Shown here: one piece after another, positions 1 through 10,170 of the stretch
Layout of the letters: every line of letters starts with the position of its first letter
Position numbering within the stretch: position 1 is the stretch's first letter
Source: Bacillus dicomae
GTDB taxonomy: Bacteria > Bacillota > Bacilli > Bacillales > Bacillaceae_G
Assembly: GCF_006494425.1 (NCBI RefSeq)
Contig: NZ_VHIV01000013.1
Coordinates: 1 to 58,294 of the forward strand
DNA length: 58,294 nucleotides
Direction of reading: 5' to 3'
Notes under the pieces: model-generated
Seen by the model: the letters and a program-made list of their open reading frames with translations, nothing else
Databases searched by the model: none
What the model was told of the DNA's origin: nothing
Made by a program: the position numbers and the translations under genes

Positions 1-55
1 CTAGCGCCGATGGTAGTTGGGACCTTGTCCCTGTGAGAGTAGGACGTCGCCAAGC
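1..55 (+). rRNA. rrf: 5S ribosomal RNA, 3' end (partial)
   Basis: The first 55 bases match the 3' part of a Bacillus 5S rRNA, including the segment GGGACCTTGTCCCTGTGAGA and the usual ending in CCAAGC. The 5' part lies outside the window. A strong terminator follows immediately, so this is the last gene of an rRNA operon. Confidence 0.93.
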
Positions 56-60
56 AACTA

Positions 61-88
61 AACACGAGTCAAATGACTCGTGTTTTTT
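61..88 (+). terminator. Intrinsic terminator of the upstream rRNA operon
   Basis: A perfect 11-bp inverted repeat (AACACGAGTCA / TGACTCGTGTT, positions 61-71 and 74-84) runs into six T residues six bases after the 5S end. Confidence 0.93.
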
Positions 89-193
89 CGTGTTTTCTTT
101 TATAATCCATAGTAATTAAAAAATGTGTTTAAATAATTATTATTTTGATTAAATACAGGGGAATGTGGCTAGGATAGTGAATAAGCAAAAGAG

Positions 194-221
194 TTGCAAA
201 TTTTATTAATACGTATATAAT
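194..221 (+). promoter_or_regulatory. SigA-type promoter of the ctsR operon
   Basis: A -35 box TTGCAA (194-199) and a perfect -10 box TATAAT (216-221) are 16 bp apart. The CtsR operator begins three bases downstream, so repressor binding would cover the transcription start. Confidence 0.8.
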
Positions 222-224
222 TAA

Positions 225-246
225 AGTCAAAGATAGTCAAAGTCAA
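225..246 (+). promoter_or_regulatory. CtsR operator
   Basis: The direct heptad repeat AGTCAAA-GAT-AGTCAAA (225-241) matches the known CtsR box (two RGTCAAA heptads with a 3-nt spacer). A third partial copy AGTCAA follows at 241-246. Its place just after the -10 box fits autorepression of the class III heat-shock operon. Confidence 0.92.
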
Positions 247-262
247 TAAAGGTGGCGGATAA

Positions 263-724
263 ATGAGAAATATATCTGATATCATTGAGCAATATCTAAA
301 GCAAGTTATTGACTTAAGTAATAATAATGTGATTGAAATCAAAAGAAATGAGATTGCGGATCGATTCGAATGCGTACCATCTCAAATCAATTATGTAATC
401 AATACCCGTTTTACATTAGAAAGAGGATTTGTAGTAGAAAGTAAACGTGGTGGAGGAGGTTACATTCGCATTATAAAAGTCAAACTGCATGATGATATAG
501 ACATTATTGATCAAATGCTTCATATGATTGATCATAGCGTTCCGCAAGGGAATGCAGAGAGTATGATTATACGTTTAATAGAAGAGGGAATTATAACAAA
601 TCGTGAAGCCAAACTTATGTTGAGCGTACTAGATCGTTCTGTATTATCAATGGATGTTCCTTCTCGAGATGAACTTAGGGCTCGAATATTATGCGCAATG
701 TTAAGAACACTGAAATATAAATAA
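263..724 (+). CDS. ctsR: CtsR, class III heat-shock repressor
   Basis: Transcriptional repressor of clp and other protein-quality genes. The 153-aa product has the family's usual length, with an N-terminal winged-helix DNA-binding part (about 1-70) and a C-terminal dimerisation and regulatory part. The glycine-rich wing RGGGGY (62-67) is the segment known in CtsR to sense heat. ATG 263 has a Shine-Dalgarno GGTGG a few bases upstream. It is the first gene of ctsR-mcsA-mcsB-clpC and sits behind its own operator, so it should autoregulate and be inactivated through McsA/McsB and heat. Confidence 0.97.
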   Translation: MRNISDIIEQYLKQVIDLSNNNVIEIKRNEIADRFECVPSQINYVINTRFTLERGFVVESKRGGGGYIRIIKVKLHDDIDIIDQMLHMIDHSVPQGNAESMIIRLIEEGIITNREAKLMLSVLDRSVLSMDVPSRDELRARILCAMLRTLKYK

Positions 725-897
725 ATACAGCTTTTGTAAAAGAATAATAACTAAAAGATAAGGCAGTTAAATATTGTAGAGGTTTTGAAAAAAGAACACG
801 CACTTTTATTTAAACGAATAAAGGAAAGTGAACAATCTAGTAATGTATGAAAAATACTATGAGATAGATCGTTCCTGTTGTAAAGGTGGGGATAGTG

Positions 898-1446
898 ATG
901 ACTTGTCAAAACTGTAATATAAGACCAGCAACTTTACATTATACAAAAGTAATCAACGAAAAGAAGGCGGAAGTTCATCTTTGTGAGCAATGTGCAGAAC
1001 AAAGTGGCTATACGTCTTTCTTTCAATCATCGCAGTCTAACTTTTCATTCCATGATTTATTTGCTGGGTTATTACACGGTGAATCAACGATGTTTGAAGA
1101 AGGGAAAAATGGGTTTTCTAATACAAGTTTATTGAGATGCCCGGATTGTAAGATGACATATGAACAATTTACAAAGGTGGGACGCTTTGGATGTGCTTCT
1201 TGTTACGGTACATTTAAGGAACATTTAAAGCCATTATTAAAACGTCTTCACGGTGGGCATACAGATCATTGTGGAAAAATTCCGGAGCGTATAGAAGGAA
1301 ATATTCACTTAAAGAAAGAATTAGATGAACTAAAACTCCTTCTGAAACAATCCGTACAGAAAGAGGAATTTGAGAAAGCTGCTGAAGTAAGGGATAAAAT
1401 TAGAAATCTTGAAACTCAGCTTAGTGAGCATAGAGAGGGGGAATAG
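898..1446 (+). CDS. mcsA: McsA, zinc-binding activator of the McsB arginine kinase
   Basis: Adaptor that activates the protein-arginine kinase McsB and modulates CtsR and ClpC. In the 182-aa product an N-terminal CxxC pair (C3/C6, C29/C32) and a second CPDC...CASC set form two zinc modules, and the C-terminal segment [17 protein letters not shown] is a UVR motif like that in ClpC. ATG 898 is chosen over GTG 886 and GTG 895, because AAAGGTGGGG lies at normal spacing and the homologous N-terminus begins MxCQ. The stop codon is 4 nt from mcsB, so translation is probably coupled. The 173-nt gap after ctsR is unusually long for this operon. Confidence 0.95.
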   Translation: MTCQNCNIRPATLHYTKVINEKKAEVHLCEQCAEQSGYTSFFQSSQSNFSFHDLFAGLLHGESTMFEEGKNGFSNTSLLRCPDCKMTYEQFTKVGRFGCASCYGTFKEHLKPLLKRLHGGHTDHCGKIPERIEGNIHLKKELDELKLLLKQSVQKEEFEKAAEVRDKIRNLETQLSEHREGE

Positions 1447-1450
1447 TTCT

Positions 1451-2515
1451 ATGTCACTGGACAACATTATGAATGAAGCGATTAGTCCATGGATGAAGGG
1501 GGATGGCCCTGATTCTGATATTGTTTTAAGTAGTCGAATTCGTTTGGCTCGTAATTTTAAAAAATATCAATTCTCTACTATGCAAAACGAAGAAGAAGCT
1601 AAACAGATTCATGAATTGTTTAAAAAGGAATTTATAAATAAAACAGTAGAACCTTATGGAGAGTTTGAACTATTAAAAATGAATGAATTAACCCCTCTTC
1701 AAAGGAGAGTATTAGTTGAAAAGCATTTAATTAGCCCTAACCTTGCAGGAACAGAATATGGAGCATGTCTATTGTCAGAGAGCGAACATATTAGTGTTAT
1801 GCTTAATGAAGAAGACCATATTCGGATTCAGTGCTTATTTTCCGGATTGCAATTATCAGAGGCTCTTCACAGTGCCAATCAAATAGATAATTGGATAGAG
1901 AAAGAGGTTGAATATGCTTTTGATGAATCACTTGGATATATTACGAGTTGTCCTACTAACGTTGGTACAGGATTAAGAGCTTCCGTAATGATTCACTTAC
2001 CGGGACTAGTTTTAACGAAAAGAATTAGCCGTATTATACAGGTAATTCAAAAATTAGGGTTAGTAGTAAGAGGAATATACGGTGAAGGTAGCGAAGCGTT
2101 AGGTAATATATTTCAAGTGTCAAACCAAATGACATTAGGGAAATCTGAAGAAGATATTATTGCAGATTTAAAGAGTGTCATTCAACAAATTATACAGCAA
2201 GAAAAAATGGCTAGAGAATTAATTGTACAGAATTCAAGTATTGAGCTTGAAGATAAAGTTTATCGCTCTTATGGCATACTAGCCAACAGTCGTTTAATTC
2301 AATCTGCGGAAGCAGCTAATTGCTTATCAGATTTACGACTTGGCATTGATTTAGGATATATAAAAGGTATATCGAGAAATATTTTGACTGAGCTAATGGT
2401 TCTTACACAACCAGGCATTTTACAACAATATGCCGGAGGACCTTTAGGGCCAGAAGAAAGAGATTATCGAAGAGCAACCTTAATCCGTGAGCGATTATGT
2501 ATTGAAAAAAACTAA
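1451..2515 (+). CDS. mcsB: McsB, protein-arginine kinase
   Basis: ATP:guanido phosphotransferase-fold kinase that phosphorylates arginines on proteins such as CtsR, marking them for ClpCP degradation. The 354-aa product shows the N-terminal [10 protein letters not shown] segment of the nucleotide-binding core. Near the C-terminus RDYRRA forms the phospho-arginine-binding pocket known in this family. It lacks the extra N-terminal domain of metabolic creatine/arginine kinases. The longest open frame begins further upstream inside mcsA. ATG 1451 is chosen because AGAGAGGGGGAA precedes it and the length then matches the family. Confidence 0.96.
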   Translation: MSLDNIMNEAISPWMKGDGPDSDIVLSSRIRLARNFKKYQFSTMQNEEEAKQIHELFKKEFINKTVEPYGEFELLKMNELTPLQRRVLVEKHLISPNLAGTEYGACLLSESEHISVMLNEEDHIRIQCLFSGLQLSEALHSANQIDNWIEKEVEYAFDESLGYITSCPTNVGTGLRASVMIHLPGLVLTKRISRIIQVIQKLGLVVRGIYGEGSEALGNIFQVSNQMTLGKSEEDIIADLKSVIQQIIQQEKMARELIVQNSSIELEDKVYRSYGILANSRLIQSAEAANCLSDLRLGIDLGYIKGISRNILTELMVLTQPGILQQYAGGPLGPEERDYRRATLIRERLCIEKN

Positions 2516-2537
2516 GCGCAAGTAGGAGGCGATTTCT

Positions 2538-4973
2538 ATGATGTTTGGAAGATTTACAGAAAGAGCACAGAAAGTATTGGCTTTATCTCAAGAGGAAGCA
2601 ATTCGTATTGGGCATAATAATATTGGAACAGAACATATTTTACTTGGGCTTGTACGCGAAGGTGAAGGAATTGCAGCAAAAGCGTTAATTGCTCTTGGAT
2701 TAAGTCCAGAGAAAGTTCAAAAAGAGGTAGAAGCATTAATTGGACGCGGAACAGAAGCTTCTCAAACTGTACATTATACACCGCGTGCTAAAAAGGTTAT
2801 TGAGTTGTCTATGGATGAAGCTCGTAAATTAGGTCATTCTTACGTTGGAACAGAACATATCTTACTTGGTTTAATCCGTGAAGGTGAAGGTGTAGCAGCA
2901 CGTGTTTTAAATAACTTAGGTGTTAGCTTAAATAAAGCAAGACAACAAGTGTTGCAACTTCTTGGAAGTAATGAAGCAAGCTCAGGCCACCAAGGTGGTT
3001 CTTCAACAAATGCAAATACACCAACACTGGATAGCTTAGCGCGTGATTTAACAGTTGTTGCACGTGAAAATCGTTTAGATCCTGTTATTGGGCGTGGTAA
3101 AGAAATTCAACGTGTAATTGAAGTGTTAAGCCGTAGAACAAAAAATAATCCTGTATTAATTGGGGAACCCGGTGTAGGTAAAACGGCAATCGCAGAAGGA
3201 TTAGCACAACAAATCGTAAATAATGAAGTTCCTGAAACTTTAAGAGATAAACGCGTTATGACGCTAGACATGGGTACAGTGGTAGCTGGAACGAAATATC
3301 GTGGTGAATTTGAAGATCGTTTGAAGAAAGTAATGGATGAAATCCGTCAAGCAGGAAATATTATTTTATTTATTGATGAACTTCATACATTAATTGGTGC
3401 AGGTGGAGCAGAAGGTGCCATTGATGCATCGAACATTTTAAAACCATCTTTAGCTCGTGGGGAGTTACAATGTATTGGGGCGACAACGTTAGATGAATAT
3501 CGCAAATATATTGAAAAAGACGCAGCTTTAGAGAGACGTTTCCAACCAATTCACGTTGATGAGCCGAGTTTAGACGAATCAACTCAAATCTTGAAAGGTT
3601 TACGTGATCGCTATGAGGCACATCACCGCGTATCTATTACAGATGATGCAATTGATGCAGCTGTAAAGCTTTCAGATCGTTATATTACAGATCGTTTCTT
3701 ACCAGATAAAGCAATTGATTTAATTGATGAAGCTGCTTCCAAGGTTCGCTTACGCTCTTATACAACACCACCAAATCTAAAAGAGCTTGAAGTGAAACTT
3801 GAGGAAATTAGAAAAGAAAAAGATGCAGCTGTACAAAGTCAAGAATTTGAAAAAGCTGCTTCCTTACGTGATATGGAACAACGCTTACGTGAGAAGTTAG
3901 AAGATACGAAGCGTCAGTGGAAAGAGAAGCAAGGACAAGAAAACTCAGAAGTAACAGTAGAAGATATTGCAAATGTCGTTTCCACATGGACGCGTATCCC
4001 GGTTTCTAAACTTGCACAAACAGAGACTGATAAATTATTAAACTTAGAATCCATTCTTCATGATCGTGTTATTGGTCAAGATGAAGCAGTAGTAGCTGTA
4101 GCGAAAGCTGTTCGCCGTGCTAGAGCAGGATTGAAAGATCCGAAACGTCCGATTGGTTCATTTATTTTCTTAGGGCCAACAGGTGTAGGTAAGACGGAGC
4201 TGGCAAGAGCGTTAGCAGAATCTATGTTCGGTGATGAGGATGCAATGATTCGTATTGACATGTCTGAATACATGGAAAAGCATTCTACTTCTCGTTTAGT
4301 TGGATCTCCTCCAGGATATGTTGGATATGAAGAAGGTGGGCAATTAACAGAAAAAGTTCGCCGTAAGCCATATTCAGTTGTCTTATTAGATGAAGTAGAG
4401 AAAGCTCATCCGGATGTGTTTAACATTTTACTACAAGTATTAGAAGATGGTCGCTTAACGGATTCTAAAGGGCGTACAGTTGATTTCCGTAATACAATTG
4501 TTATTATGACATCTAACGTTGGTGCAGACGCGTTGAAACGTAATAAACATCTTGGATTTAACGTACAGGATGAGGGTCGCGATTATTCAGATATGAAAGG
4601 TAAAGTAATGGATGAACTGAAAAAGGCGTTTCGTCCAGAATTCTTAAACCGTATTGATGAAATTATCGTGTTCCATATGCTTGAGAAAAAACACATTCAA
4701 GAGATTGTAACACTTATGGTGAATCAGTTAGTAAATCGCTTAAAAGAACAAGAAATTGAATTGCATCTAACAGAAGGAGCGATTTCAGCTATTGCTGATA
4801 AAGGGTTTGATCGGGAGTACGGTGCTCGCCCGCTTCGTAGAGCAATTCAGAAACATGTGGAAGATAGACTATCGGAAGAACTTTTAAAAGGTGCTATTGA
4901 GAAAGGACAAAAAGTTATCTTTGATGTTGAAGGAGAATCATTTGTCATTCATAGTGCTGAAAAGGTAAAATAA
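2538..4973 (+). CDS. clpC: ClpC, AAA+ unfoldase of the ClpCP protease
   Basis: HSP100 ATPase that unfolds substrates and feeds them to ClpP, using adaptors such as McsB. The 811-aa product has two N-terminal Clp repeats (about 1-145), a first Walker A GEPGVGKT (about 209-216) with Walker B LFIDE, a middle domain with a UVR-like segment [10 protein letters not shown] (about 430-445), and a second Walker A GPTGVGKT (about 546-553) with VVLLDE. Two adjacent ATGs (2538, 2541) follow the Shine-Dalgarno GTAGGAGG. It is the last gene of the CtsR operon, and a 10-bp hairpin follows the stop. Confidence 0.98.
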   Translation: MMFGRFTERAQKVLALSQEEAIRIGHNNIGTEHILLGLVREGEGIAAKALIALGLSPEKVQKEVEALIGRGTEASQTVHYTPRAKKVIELSMDEARKLGHSYVGTEHILLGLIREGEGVAARVLNNLGVSLNKARQQVLQLLGSNEASSGHQGGSSTNANTPTLDSLARDLTVVARENRLDPVIGRGKEIQRVIEVLSRRTKNNPVLIGEPGVGKTAIAEGLAQQIVNNEVPETLRDKRVMTLDMGTVVAGTKYRGEFEDRLKKVMDEIRQAGNIILFIDELHTLIGAGGAEGAIDASNILKPSLARGELQCIGATTLDEYRKYIEKDAALERRFQPIHVDEPSLDESTQILKGLRDRYEAHHRVSITDDAIDAAVKLSDRYITDRFLPDKAIDLIDEAASKVRLRSYTTPPNLKELEVKLEEIRKEKDAAVQSQEFEKAASLRDMEQRLREKLEDTKRQWKEKQGQENSEVTVEDIANVVSTWTRIPVSKLAQTETDKLLNLESILHDRVIGQDEAVVAVAKAVRRARAGLKDPKRPIGSFIFLGPTGVGKTELARALAESMFGDEDAMIRIDMSEYMEKHSTSRLVGSPPGYVGYEEGGQLTEKVRRKPYSVVLLDEVEKAHPDVFNILLQVLEDGRLTDSKGRTVDFRNTIVIMTSNVGADALKRNKHLGFNVQDEGRDYSDMKGKVMDELKKAFRPEFLNRIDEIIVFHMLEKKHIQEIVTLMVNQLVNRLKEQEIELHLTEGAISAIADKGFDREYGARPLRRAIQKHVEDRLSEELLKGAIEKGQKVIFDVEGESFVIHSAEKVK

Positions 4974-4986
4974 GTATAGACAAACT

Positions 4987-5015
4987 AAGAGGGCTACGAG
5001 ATAGCCCTCTTTCTT
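4987..5015 (+). terminator. Hairpin after clpC, probable weak terminator
   Basis: AAGAGGGCTA (4987-4996) pairs with TAGCCCTCTT (5002-5011) around a 5-nt loop. The following tract TTCTTG is poor in T, so partial readthrough into radA is plausible. Confidence 0.7.
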
Positions 5016-5069
5016 GTACGAGAAGGATAAACTGTTTATAGATGAAAGTGAAGTGAAATATAAAACGAT

Positions 5070-6446
5070 ATGGCTAAAAAGAAAACAAAATTTACATGTC
5101 AAGAGTGTGGTTATCAGTCACCAAAATATATGGGTAAATGCCCTGGATGTGGTCAATGGAATACGCTCGTTGAAGAGATGGAGCCGGTTGTATCATCAAG
5201 GCGCCTTAATTATGCTAATGCAATTCAATCAGAAGTAACAAAACCAAGACGCTTAACAGAAGTAGAAACAAAATCTGAAGCGCGTATTGAAACAAAATTT
5301 CAGGAATTTAACCGTGTACTAGGTGGTGGCATTGTAGATGGATCTTTAGTACTTATTGGTGGGGATCCTGGGATTGGAAAATCAACGTTATTATTACAAA
5401 TTTCCTCGCAATTAGCAGATGCTTCATACGATGTATTGTATATATCAGGTGAGGAGTCAGCAAAGCAGATAAAACTTCGCGCAGATCGTTTGGATGTAAA
5501 GGGTAGTAATCTATTTGTTGTAGCAGAGACTGACTTACAGCGAATTGCAGCACACATTGAGGAAATGAATCCAGCCTTTGTTGTTATTGATTCTATTCAA
5601 ACGATACATTTACCTGAGGTGACGTCAGCGCCGGGAAGTGTGGCACAAGTACGTGAATGTACAGCAGAATTAATGAAACTTGCAAAAACGAAAGGAATCC
5701 CTATTTTTATCGTTGGGCATGTGACGAAAGAGGGAGCAATTGCAGGGCCGCGTATGTTAGAACATATGGTCGATGCAGTTCTTTACTTTGAAGGAGACCG
5801 TCATCATACATATCGTATTTTGCGAGCTGTGAAAAATCGTTTTGGTTCTACGAATGAAATGGGTATTTTTGAAATGAAAGAACTTGGTCTTGCAGAAGTC
5901 TTAAACCCTTCTGAAATTTTCCTTGAGGAAAGACCAGTTGGGGTTGCAGGATCAACAGTGGTTGCCTCAATGGAAGGAACAAGGCCAGTTTTAGTAGAAA
6001 TACAAGCATTAATCTCCCCTACTAGTTTTGGAAACCCTCGAAGGATGGCAACGGGAATTGACCATAACCGTGTATCGCTTATTATGGCGGTGCTAGAAAA
6101 AAGAACAGGTTTATTATTACAAAATCAAGACGCATATTTAAAAGTAGCAGGTGGTTTAAAGTTAGATGAACCAGCAATTGATTTAGCTGTGGCTTTAAGT
6201 ATAGCTTCAAGTTTTAGAGATAAATCTACAGCACCAACCGATGCAGTAATAGGAGAAGTAGGATTAACTGGAGAAATAAGAAGAGTATCAAGAATTGAAC
6301 AACGTGTACAAGAAGCAGCTAAATTAGGATTTCAACGCGCTATTATTCCTAGAAAAAATTTAGGAGGATGGACAATTCCAGATGGGATTGAGGTAGTAGG
6401 TGTATCCAATTTAGGAGAAGCGCTTCGTTTGACATTAGGAGGCTAG
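5070..6446 (+). CDS. radA: RadA (Sms), DNA repair ATPase/helicase
   Basis: RecA-like branch-migration helicase acting in recombinational repair and transformation. The 458-aa product has an N-terminal C4 zinc finger (C10, C13, C24, C27), Walker [11 protein letters not shown] (about 94-103), the RadA signature KNRFG (about 254) and a C-terminal Lon-protease-like domain. ATG 5070 gives the family length, but the upstream bases GAAGTGAAATATAAAACGAT hold only a weak, distant Shine-Dalgarno. It is 3 nt from disA. The pairing is functional, since RadA is known in B. subtilis to interact with DisA. Confidence 0.96.
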   Translation: MAKKKTKFTCQECGYQSPKYMGKCPGCGQWNTLVEEMEPVVSSRRLNYANAIQSEVTKPRRLTEVETKSEARIETKFQEFNRVLGGGIVDGSLVLIGGDPGIGKSTLLLQISSQLADASYDVLYISGEESAKQIKLRADRLDVKGSNLFVVAETDLQRIAAHIEEMNPAFVVIDSIQTIHLPEVTSAPGSVAQVRECTAELMKLAKTKGIPIFIVGHVTKEGAIAGPRMLEHMVDAVLYFEGDRHHTYRILRAVKNRFGSTNEMGIFEMKELGLAEVLNPSEIFLEERPVGVAGSTVVASMEGTRPVLVEIQALISPTSFGNPRRMATGIDHNRVSLIMAVLEKRTGLLLQNQDAYLKVAGGLKLDEPAIDLAVALSIASSFRDKSTAPTDAVIGEVGLTGEIRRVSRIEQRVQEAAKLGFQRAIIPRKNLGGWTIPDGIEVVGVSNLGEALRLTLGG

Positions 6447-6449
6447 GCT

Positions 6450-7523
6450 ATGGAAGAAAACAAGCAACGTGTCAAAAGTATGATTAATATTTTGCAACTT
6501 GTGGCCCCGGGAACACCACTGCGCGAAGGGATAGATAATGTACTTCGCGCACAAACAGGGGGATTAATTGTTCTTGGATATAATGAGCAAATTAAAAGTA
6601 TTGTTGATGGAGGTTTTCATATTAATTGTGCATTCTCTCCGGCTAGTTTATACGAATTAGCAAAAATGGATGGGGCACTTATTTTAAATGAAACTGGAAG
6701 TAAAATTTTGATTGCGAATGCACAGTTGGTTCCAGAGGCATCTATTGACTCTATTGAGACAGGTATGCGCCACCGAACAGCAGAGCGTGTAGCAAAACAG
6801 ACAGGTAGCCTTGTTGTGGCTATTTCACAAAGACGTAACGTAATTACGCTATATCAAGGGAATTTACGTTATACACTAAAAGATATAGGTGTTATTTTAA
6901 CAAAGGCAAACCAAGCTATTCAAACGTTAGAAAAATATAAGGCTGTATGGAATGATGGTATTACGAATTTGGGCATTCTAGAATTTGAAGAGGTTGTTAC
7001 AATGTCCGAGGTGGTTCATGTTTTACATAGTGTTGAAATGGTACTACGTATTAAAAATGAAATATTGAGCTATATTCATGAATTGGGAACAGAAGGTAGG
7101 TTAATTCGTTTACAACTTACGGAACTACTAGCCGATTTAGAAGCAGAGGCAGCGCTATTAATTAAAGATTACTATCAAGAAAAAACACAAGACCATCATC
7201 AAATTTTGAAAAAGTTACAAGAACTTGCGAATACACAACTTCTAGAGGATAGCGATTTAGTTAAATTGCTTGGATACCCAGGACAAACGAGTTTAGAAGA
7301 AAGTGTGACACCGAGAGGATACCGAATCACAAGTAAAATTTCACGTGTTCCACCACTTATCATTGAAAATTTAATTAATCGATTTAAAACTTTGCAAGGC
7401 GTTTGTCGGGCAACTATTAATGAATTAGATGATGTGGAAGGAATTGGAGAAGTCAGGGCGAAGAAAATACGAGAAGGTCTAAAAAGAATTCAAGAGCATC
7501 TCTATATGAGTAGACACAATTAA
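6450..7523 (+). CDS. disA: DisA, DNA-integrity scanning diadenylate cyclase
   Basis: Makes c-di-AMP from two ATP while scanning DNA, and slows sporulation or outgrowth when DNA is damaged. The 357-aa product has an N-terminal DAC domain with the catalytic DGA (74-76) and RHR (107-109) motifs, a helical spine and a C-terminal helix-hairpin-helix DNA-binding domain ([15 protein letters not shown], about 330-345). ATG 6450 follows TAGGAGGC, which lies in the end of radA, so the two genes are translationally linked. Confidence 0.97.
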   Translation: MEENKQRVKSMINILQLVAPGTPLREGIDNVLRAQTGGLIVLGYNEQIKSIVDGGFHINCAFSPASLYELAKMDGALILNETGSKILIANAQLVPEASIDSIETGMRHRTAERVAKQTGSLVVAISQRRNVITLYQGNLRYTLKDIGVILTKANQAIQTLEKYKAVWNDGITNLGILEFEEVVTMSEVVHVLHSVEMVLRIKNEILSYIHELGTEGRLIRLQLTELLADLEAEAALLIKDYYQEKTQDHHQILKKLQELANTQLLEDSDLVKLLGYPGQTSLEESVTPRGYRITSKISRVPPLIIENLINRFKTLQGVCRATINELDDVEGIGEVRAKKIREGLKRIQEHLYMSRHN

Positions 7524-7574
7524 GAATATTACATTGATTCCATAATATAACGACACTAGAACATTTTTGGTATA

Positions 7575-7583
7575 TGATATGAT
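7575..7583 (+). promoter_or_regulatory. Possible extended -10 promoter before the PIN/TRAM gene
   Basis: TGATATGAT (7575-7583) is an extended -10 element (TGnTATGAT) in the 160-nt gap after disA. No good -35 box is seen at 17 bp, so the call is tentative. Confidence 0.35.
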
Positions 7584-7683
7584 ATATTGGTAAATAAAAC
7601 TATTTATAAAAAAACACATCCGCTTTTGCATTCGGCGTTTTGATTAGCGAAACAATGGTTAATAATGAGTAGGAGGTGGTTAG

Positions 7684-8793
7684 ATGTTAAAACGGATTGT
7701 ACAGCTCTTCTTTCTAGTAATCGGGGGAGCATTAGGGATTTACTTAATCCCAAAAGTTATTAATGTATTAGACATCGGTGCTGTTCCTTTATTGGAAGGA
7801 TCGTATGTTCGGGCAATTATTGGTGCAATTATTTTATTTTTAACAACATTTTGGCTTGTAGATTATATTGTTCAACTTATTAAGCATATTGAAGAGGCTC
7901 TTGTAAAAGCGCCTGTAGCAGATGTTTTATTCGGTACATTAGGTTTAATCTCTGGGCTTATTGTTGCATATTTAATTTTAATACCAATTCGTGAATTTAC
8001 AATTCCAGTTATTAGTACAGTGTTGCAAGTGTTCTTTACTCTTTTACTAGGATATTTAGGATTCCAAGTAGGATTTAAAAAGAGGAATGAATTGCTAGGA
8101 TTATTTACATTACCACAACGTGGTAAGAAGAAAAATAATAATAGTGAGAATGAAGAAACTGAAACTGAGGTAGAAGAATCTACAACTCATTGGAAAATTC
8201 TTGATACAAGTGTAATTATCGATGGACGTATTGCTGATATTTGCCAAACAAAGTTTTTAGAAGGAACAATTGTGATTCCACAATTCGTGTTAGAAGAACT
8301 TCAGCATATTGCCGATTCTTCTGATGCTTTAAAGCGTAATCGTGGTCGCAGAGGATTAGATATTTTAAATCGTATTCAAAAAGAGATGCCGATTCCGGTA
8401 GAAATTTATGAAGGCGATTTCGATGATATTCAAGAAGTGGATAGCAAACTTGTAAAGTTGGCAAAAATCACTGGTGGAACTGTAGTAACGAATGATTTCA
8501 ACTTAAACAAAGTTTCTGAATTACAAGGGGTAACAGTGCTAAACATTAACGATTTAGCTAATGCGATTAAACCTGTTGTACTCCCAGGTGAAGAACTAAG
8601 CGTTTATGTTGTAAAAGATGGAAAAGAACAAAATCAAGGTGTTGCATATTTAGATGATGGCACAATGATTGTAGTAGAAGATGGTAGAGAATACGTAGGT
8701 TCACAACTCAATGTACTTGTAACGAGTGTGTTACAAACATCGGCTGGTCGTATGATTTTCGCCAAACGTAAATTGTTAGAAAAAGCATTATAA
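7684..8793 (+). CDS. yacL: Membrane-anchored PIN/TRAM domain protein (YacL family)
   Basis: Putative membrane-bound nuclease of unknown substrate. The 369-aa product has several hydrophobic helices in residues 1-130, then a charged linker. Next is a PIN domain (about 163-275) with acidic residues in [13 protein letters not shown] and TNDFNLNK, and finally a TRAM domain (about 285-350), a likely RNA-binding module. ATG 7684 follows GTAGGAGGTGG. The protein is common in Firmicutes between disA and ispD. RNase activity is inferred from the fold only. Confidence 0.9.
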   Translation: MLKRIVQLFFLVIGGALGIYLIPKVINVLDIGAVPLLEGSYVRAIIGAIILFLTTFWLVDYIVQLIKHIEEALVKAPVADVLFGTLGLISGLIVAYLILIPIREFTIPVISTVLQVFFTLLLGYLGFQVGFKKRNELLGLFTLPQRGKKKNNNSENEETETEVEESTTHWKILDTSVIIDGRIADICQTKFLEGTIVIPQFVLEELQHIADSSDALKRNRGRRGLDILNRIQKEMPIPVEIYEGDFDDIQEVDSKLVKLAKITGGTVVTNDFNLNKVSELQGVTVLNINDLANAIKPVVLPGEELSVYVVKDGKEQNQGVAYLDDGTMIVVEDGREYVGSQLNVLVTSVLQTSAGRMIFAKRKLLEKAL

Positions 8794-8809
8794 GTAGAGG
8801 GTTATTAAT

Positions 8810-9490
8810 ATGTATACATTAATTATTCCAGCAGCTGGTCAAGGAAAGCGAATGGGTGCTGGCAAAAATAAGTTGTTCTTACTTATTAATGAAGTACCGA
8901 TTATTGTGCATACGTTACGTGCTTTTGAAAAGGATAAAGCATGTAAAGATATTATCATGGCAATTAACGAAGAAGAGCGCTCCTATTTTGAAGAGTTAAT
9001 GCAGAAATATCCGGTTGAAAAGCCAGTGCACTTTATTCAGGGTGGAGTTGAAAGACAAGATAGTGTTTATAACGCGATTCAGCATACCAATGATGTTGAG
9101 TATGTTCTTGTACATGACGGTGCGCGCCCGTTCGTAACGAATAAAGTGATTCAAGATGTATTAACTGCAGCAGAAAAATATGGGGCTTCCATTTGTGCGG
9201 TGCCGGTGAAAGATACCGTTAAGAAAGTAGAGCAGGGTGTTGTTGTCGAAACGGTAGAAAGATCTCAGCTTAAAGCTGTACAAACACCGCAAGGATTCTC
9301 TATTTCTCTTCTGTTAGAAGCTCATAGGAGTGCAAAGCAGGGTTGTTTCCTTGGTACAGATGATGCAAGTCTCGTAGAACGTATAGGTAAGCAAGTAGGT
9401 GTAGTAGAGGGGAGTTACTACAATATTAAAGTGACGACTCCAGAAGATTTACTAATTGCTGAAAGCTTTCTTCACGTCCAAAAGAAATGA
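8810..9490 (+). CDS. ispD: IspD, 2-C-methyl-D-erythritol 4-phosphate cytidylyltransferase
   Basis: Third enzyme of the MEP isoprenoid pathway: MEP + CTP gives CDP-ME + PPi. The 226-aa product opens with the nucleotidyltransferase motif [11 protein letters not shown] (5-15) and has [10 protein letters not shown], the metal and substrate region. ATG 8810 lies 16 nt after yacL behind AGAGGGT. The next MEP gene, ispF, is 114 nt downstream, beyond a terminator-like hairpin. Confidence 0.97.
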   Translation: MYTLIIPAAGQGKRMGAGKNKLFLLINEVPIIVHTLRAFEKDKACKDIIMAINEEERSYFEELMQKYPVEKPVHFIQGGVERQDSVYNAIQHTNDVEYVLVHDGARPFVTNKVIQDVLTAAEKYGASICAVPVKDTVKKVEQGVVVETVERSQLKAVQTPQGFSISLLLEAHRSAKQGCFLGTDDASLVERIGKQVGVVEGSYYNIKVTTPEDLLIAESFLHVQKK

Positions 9491-9507
9491 TAGCAATGAC
9501 CATAACG

Positions 9508-9542
9508 AAGAAAAGCTCGGCAACGGCCGGGCTTTTCTTTAT
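9508..9542 (+). terminator. Terminator-like hairpin between ispD and ispF
   Basis: AAGAAAAGC (9508-9516) pairs with GCTTTTCTT (9531-9539), with an inner CGG/CCG pairing. It follows the ispD stop by 18 nt. Confidence 0.75.
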
Positions 9543-9604
9543 AAGGATAGCAATATAATATAGAATCATAAAGCTCAGTAGTTTAGCTCGAGGAGGATGT
9601 AAAA

Positions 9605-10081
9605 ATGTTTCGAATTGGACAAGGTTTTGATGTGCATGAGTTTGCGGAGGATAGACCGTTAATTATTGGGGGAATTACCATTCCTCATGATAAAGGATTA
9701 ATCGGACACTCTGATGCAGATGTATTGTTACATACGATCGCAGATGCATGTTTAGGTGCAATTGCAGCAGGAGATATTGGAAAGCACTTTCCTGATACAG
9801 ATCCTGCCTTTAAAGATGCTGATTCAGCCGTATTATTGCAAAAGGTTTGGGAATTTGTGCGTGAACAAGGTTACGAATTAGGTAATTTAGATTGTACAAT
9901 TATTGCTCAAAAGCCAAAAATGGCACCACATATTGAAAGTATGCGTAAACGCATTAGTGAACTATTAGAAACGTCTATTGATAATATTAATGTAAAGGCA
10001 ACAACAACAGAAAAATTAGGATTTACAGGTAGGGAAGAAGGGATTGCTTCTCAAGCAGTTGTCTTATTACAGAAAAAATAA
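9605..10081 (+). CDS. ispF: IspF, 2-C-methyl-D-erythritol 2,4-cyclodiphosphate synthase
   Basis: Cyclises CDP-ME 2-phosphate to MEcPP with release of CMP in the MEP pathway; the family is a zinc-dependent trimer. The 158-aa product has the metal-binding GFDVHEF (about 6-12) and [11 protein letters not shown] (about 33-43) segments and the C-terminal [14 protein letters not shown] 9605 is preceded by GAGGAGGATG. The proximity to ispD supports a shared isoprenoid role, although a hairpin separates the two. Confidence 0.97.
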   Translation: MFRIGQGFDVHEFAEDRPLIIGGITIPHDKGLIGHSDADVLLHTIADACLGAIAAGDIGKHFPDTDPAFKDADSAVLLQKVWEFVREQGYELGNLDCTIIAQKPKMAPHIESMRKRISELLETSIDNINVKATTTEKLGFTGREEGIASQAVVLLQKK

Positions 10082-10170
10082 TGGTTTTTAATTCGTAAGA
10101 TGGATAATCACATTTTTTTGTTGTACAATTATAGAATGTGTTGACATTAAGAATGGAAGGTGTACCAATT

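Noticed and set aside
5014-5238. Frame of 74 codons overlapping the start of radA
   Set aside because: It runs in another frame through the conserved zinc-finger region of radA and shows no family resemblance.
9554-9600. TATAAT and imperfect repeat AAGCT...TTTAGCT before ispF
   Set aside because: There is no matching -35, and the repeat is short and interrupted. It is not enough to call a regulatory element.
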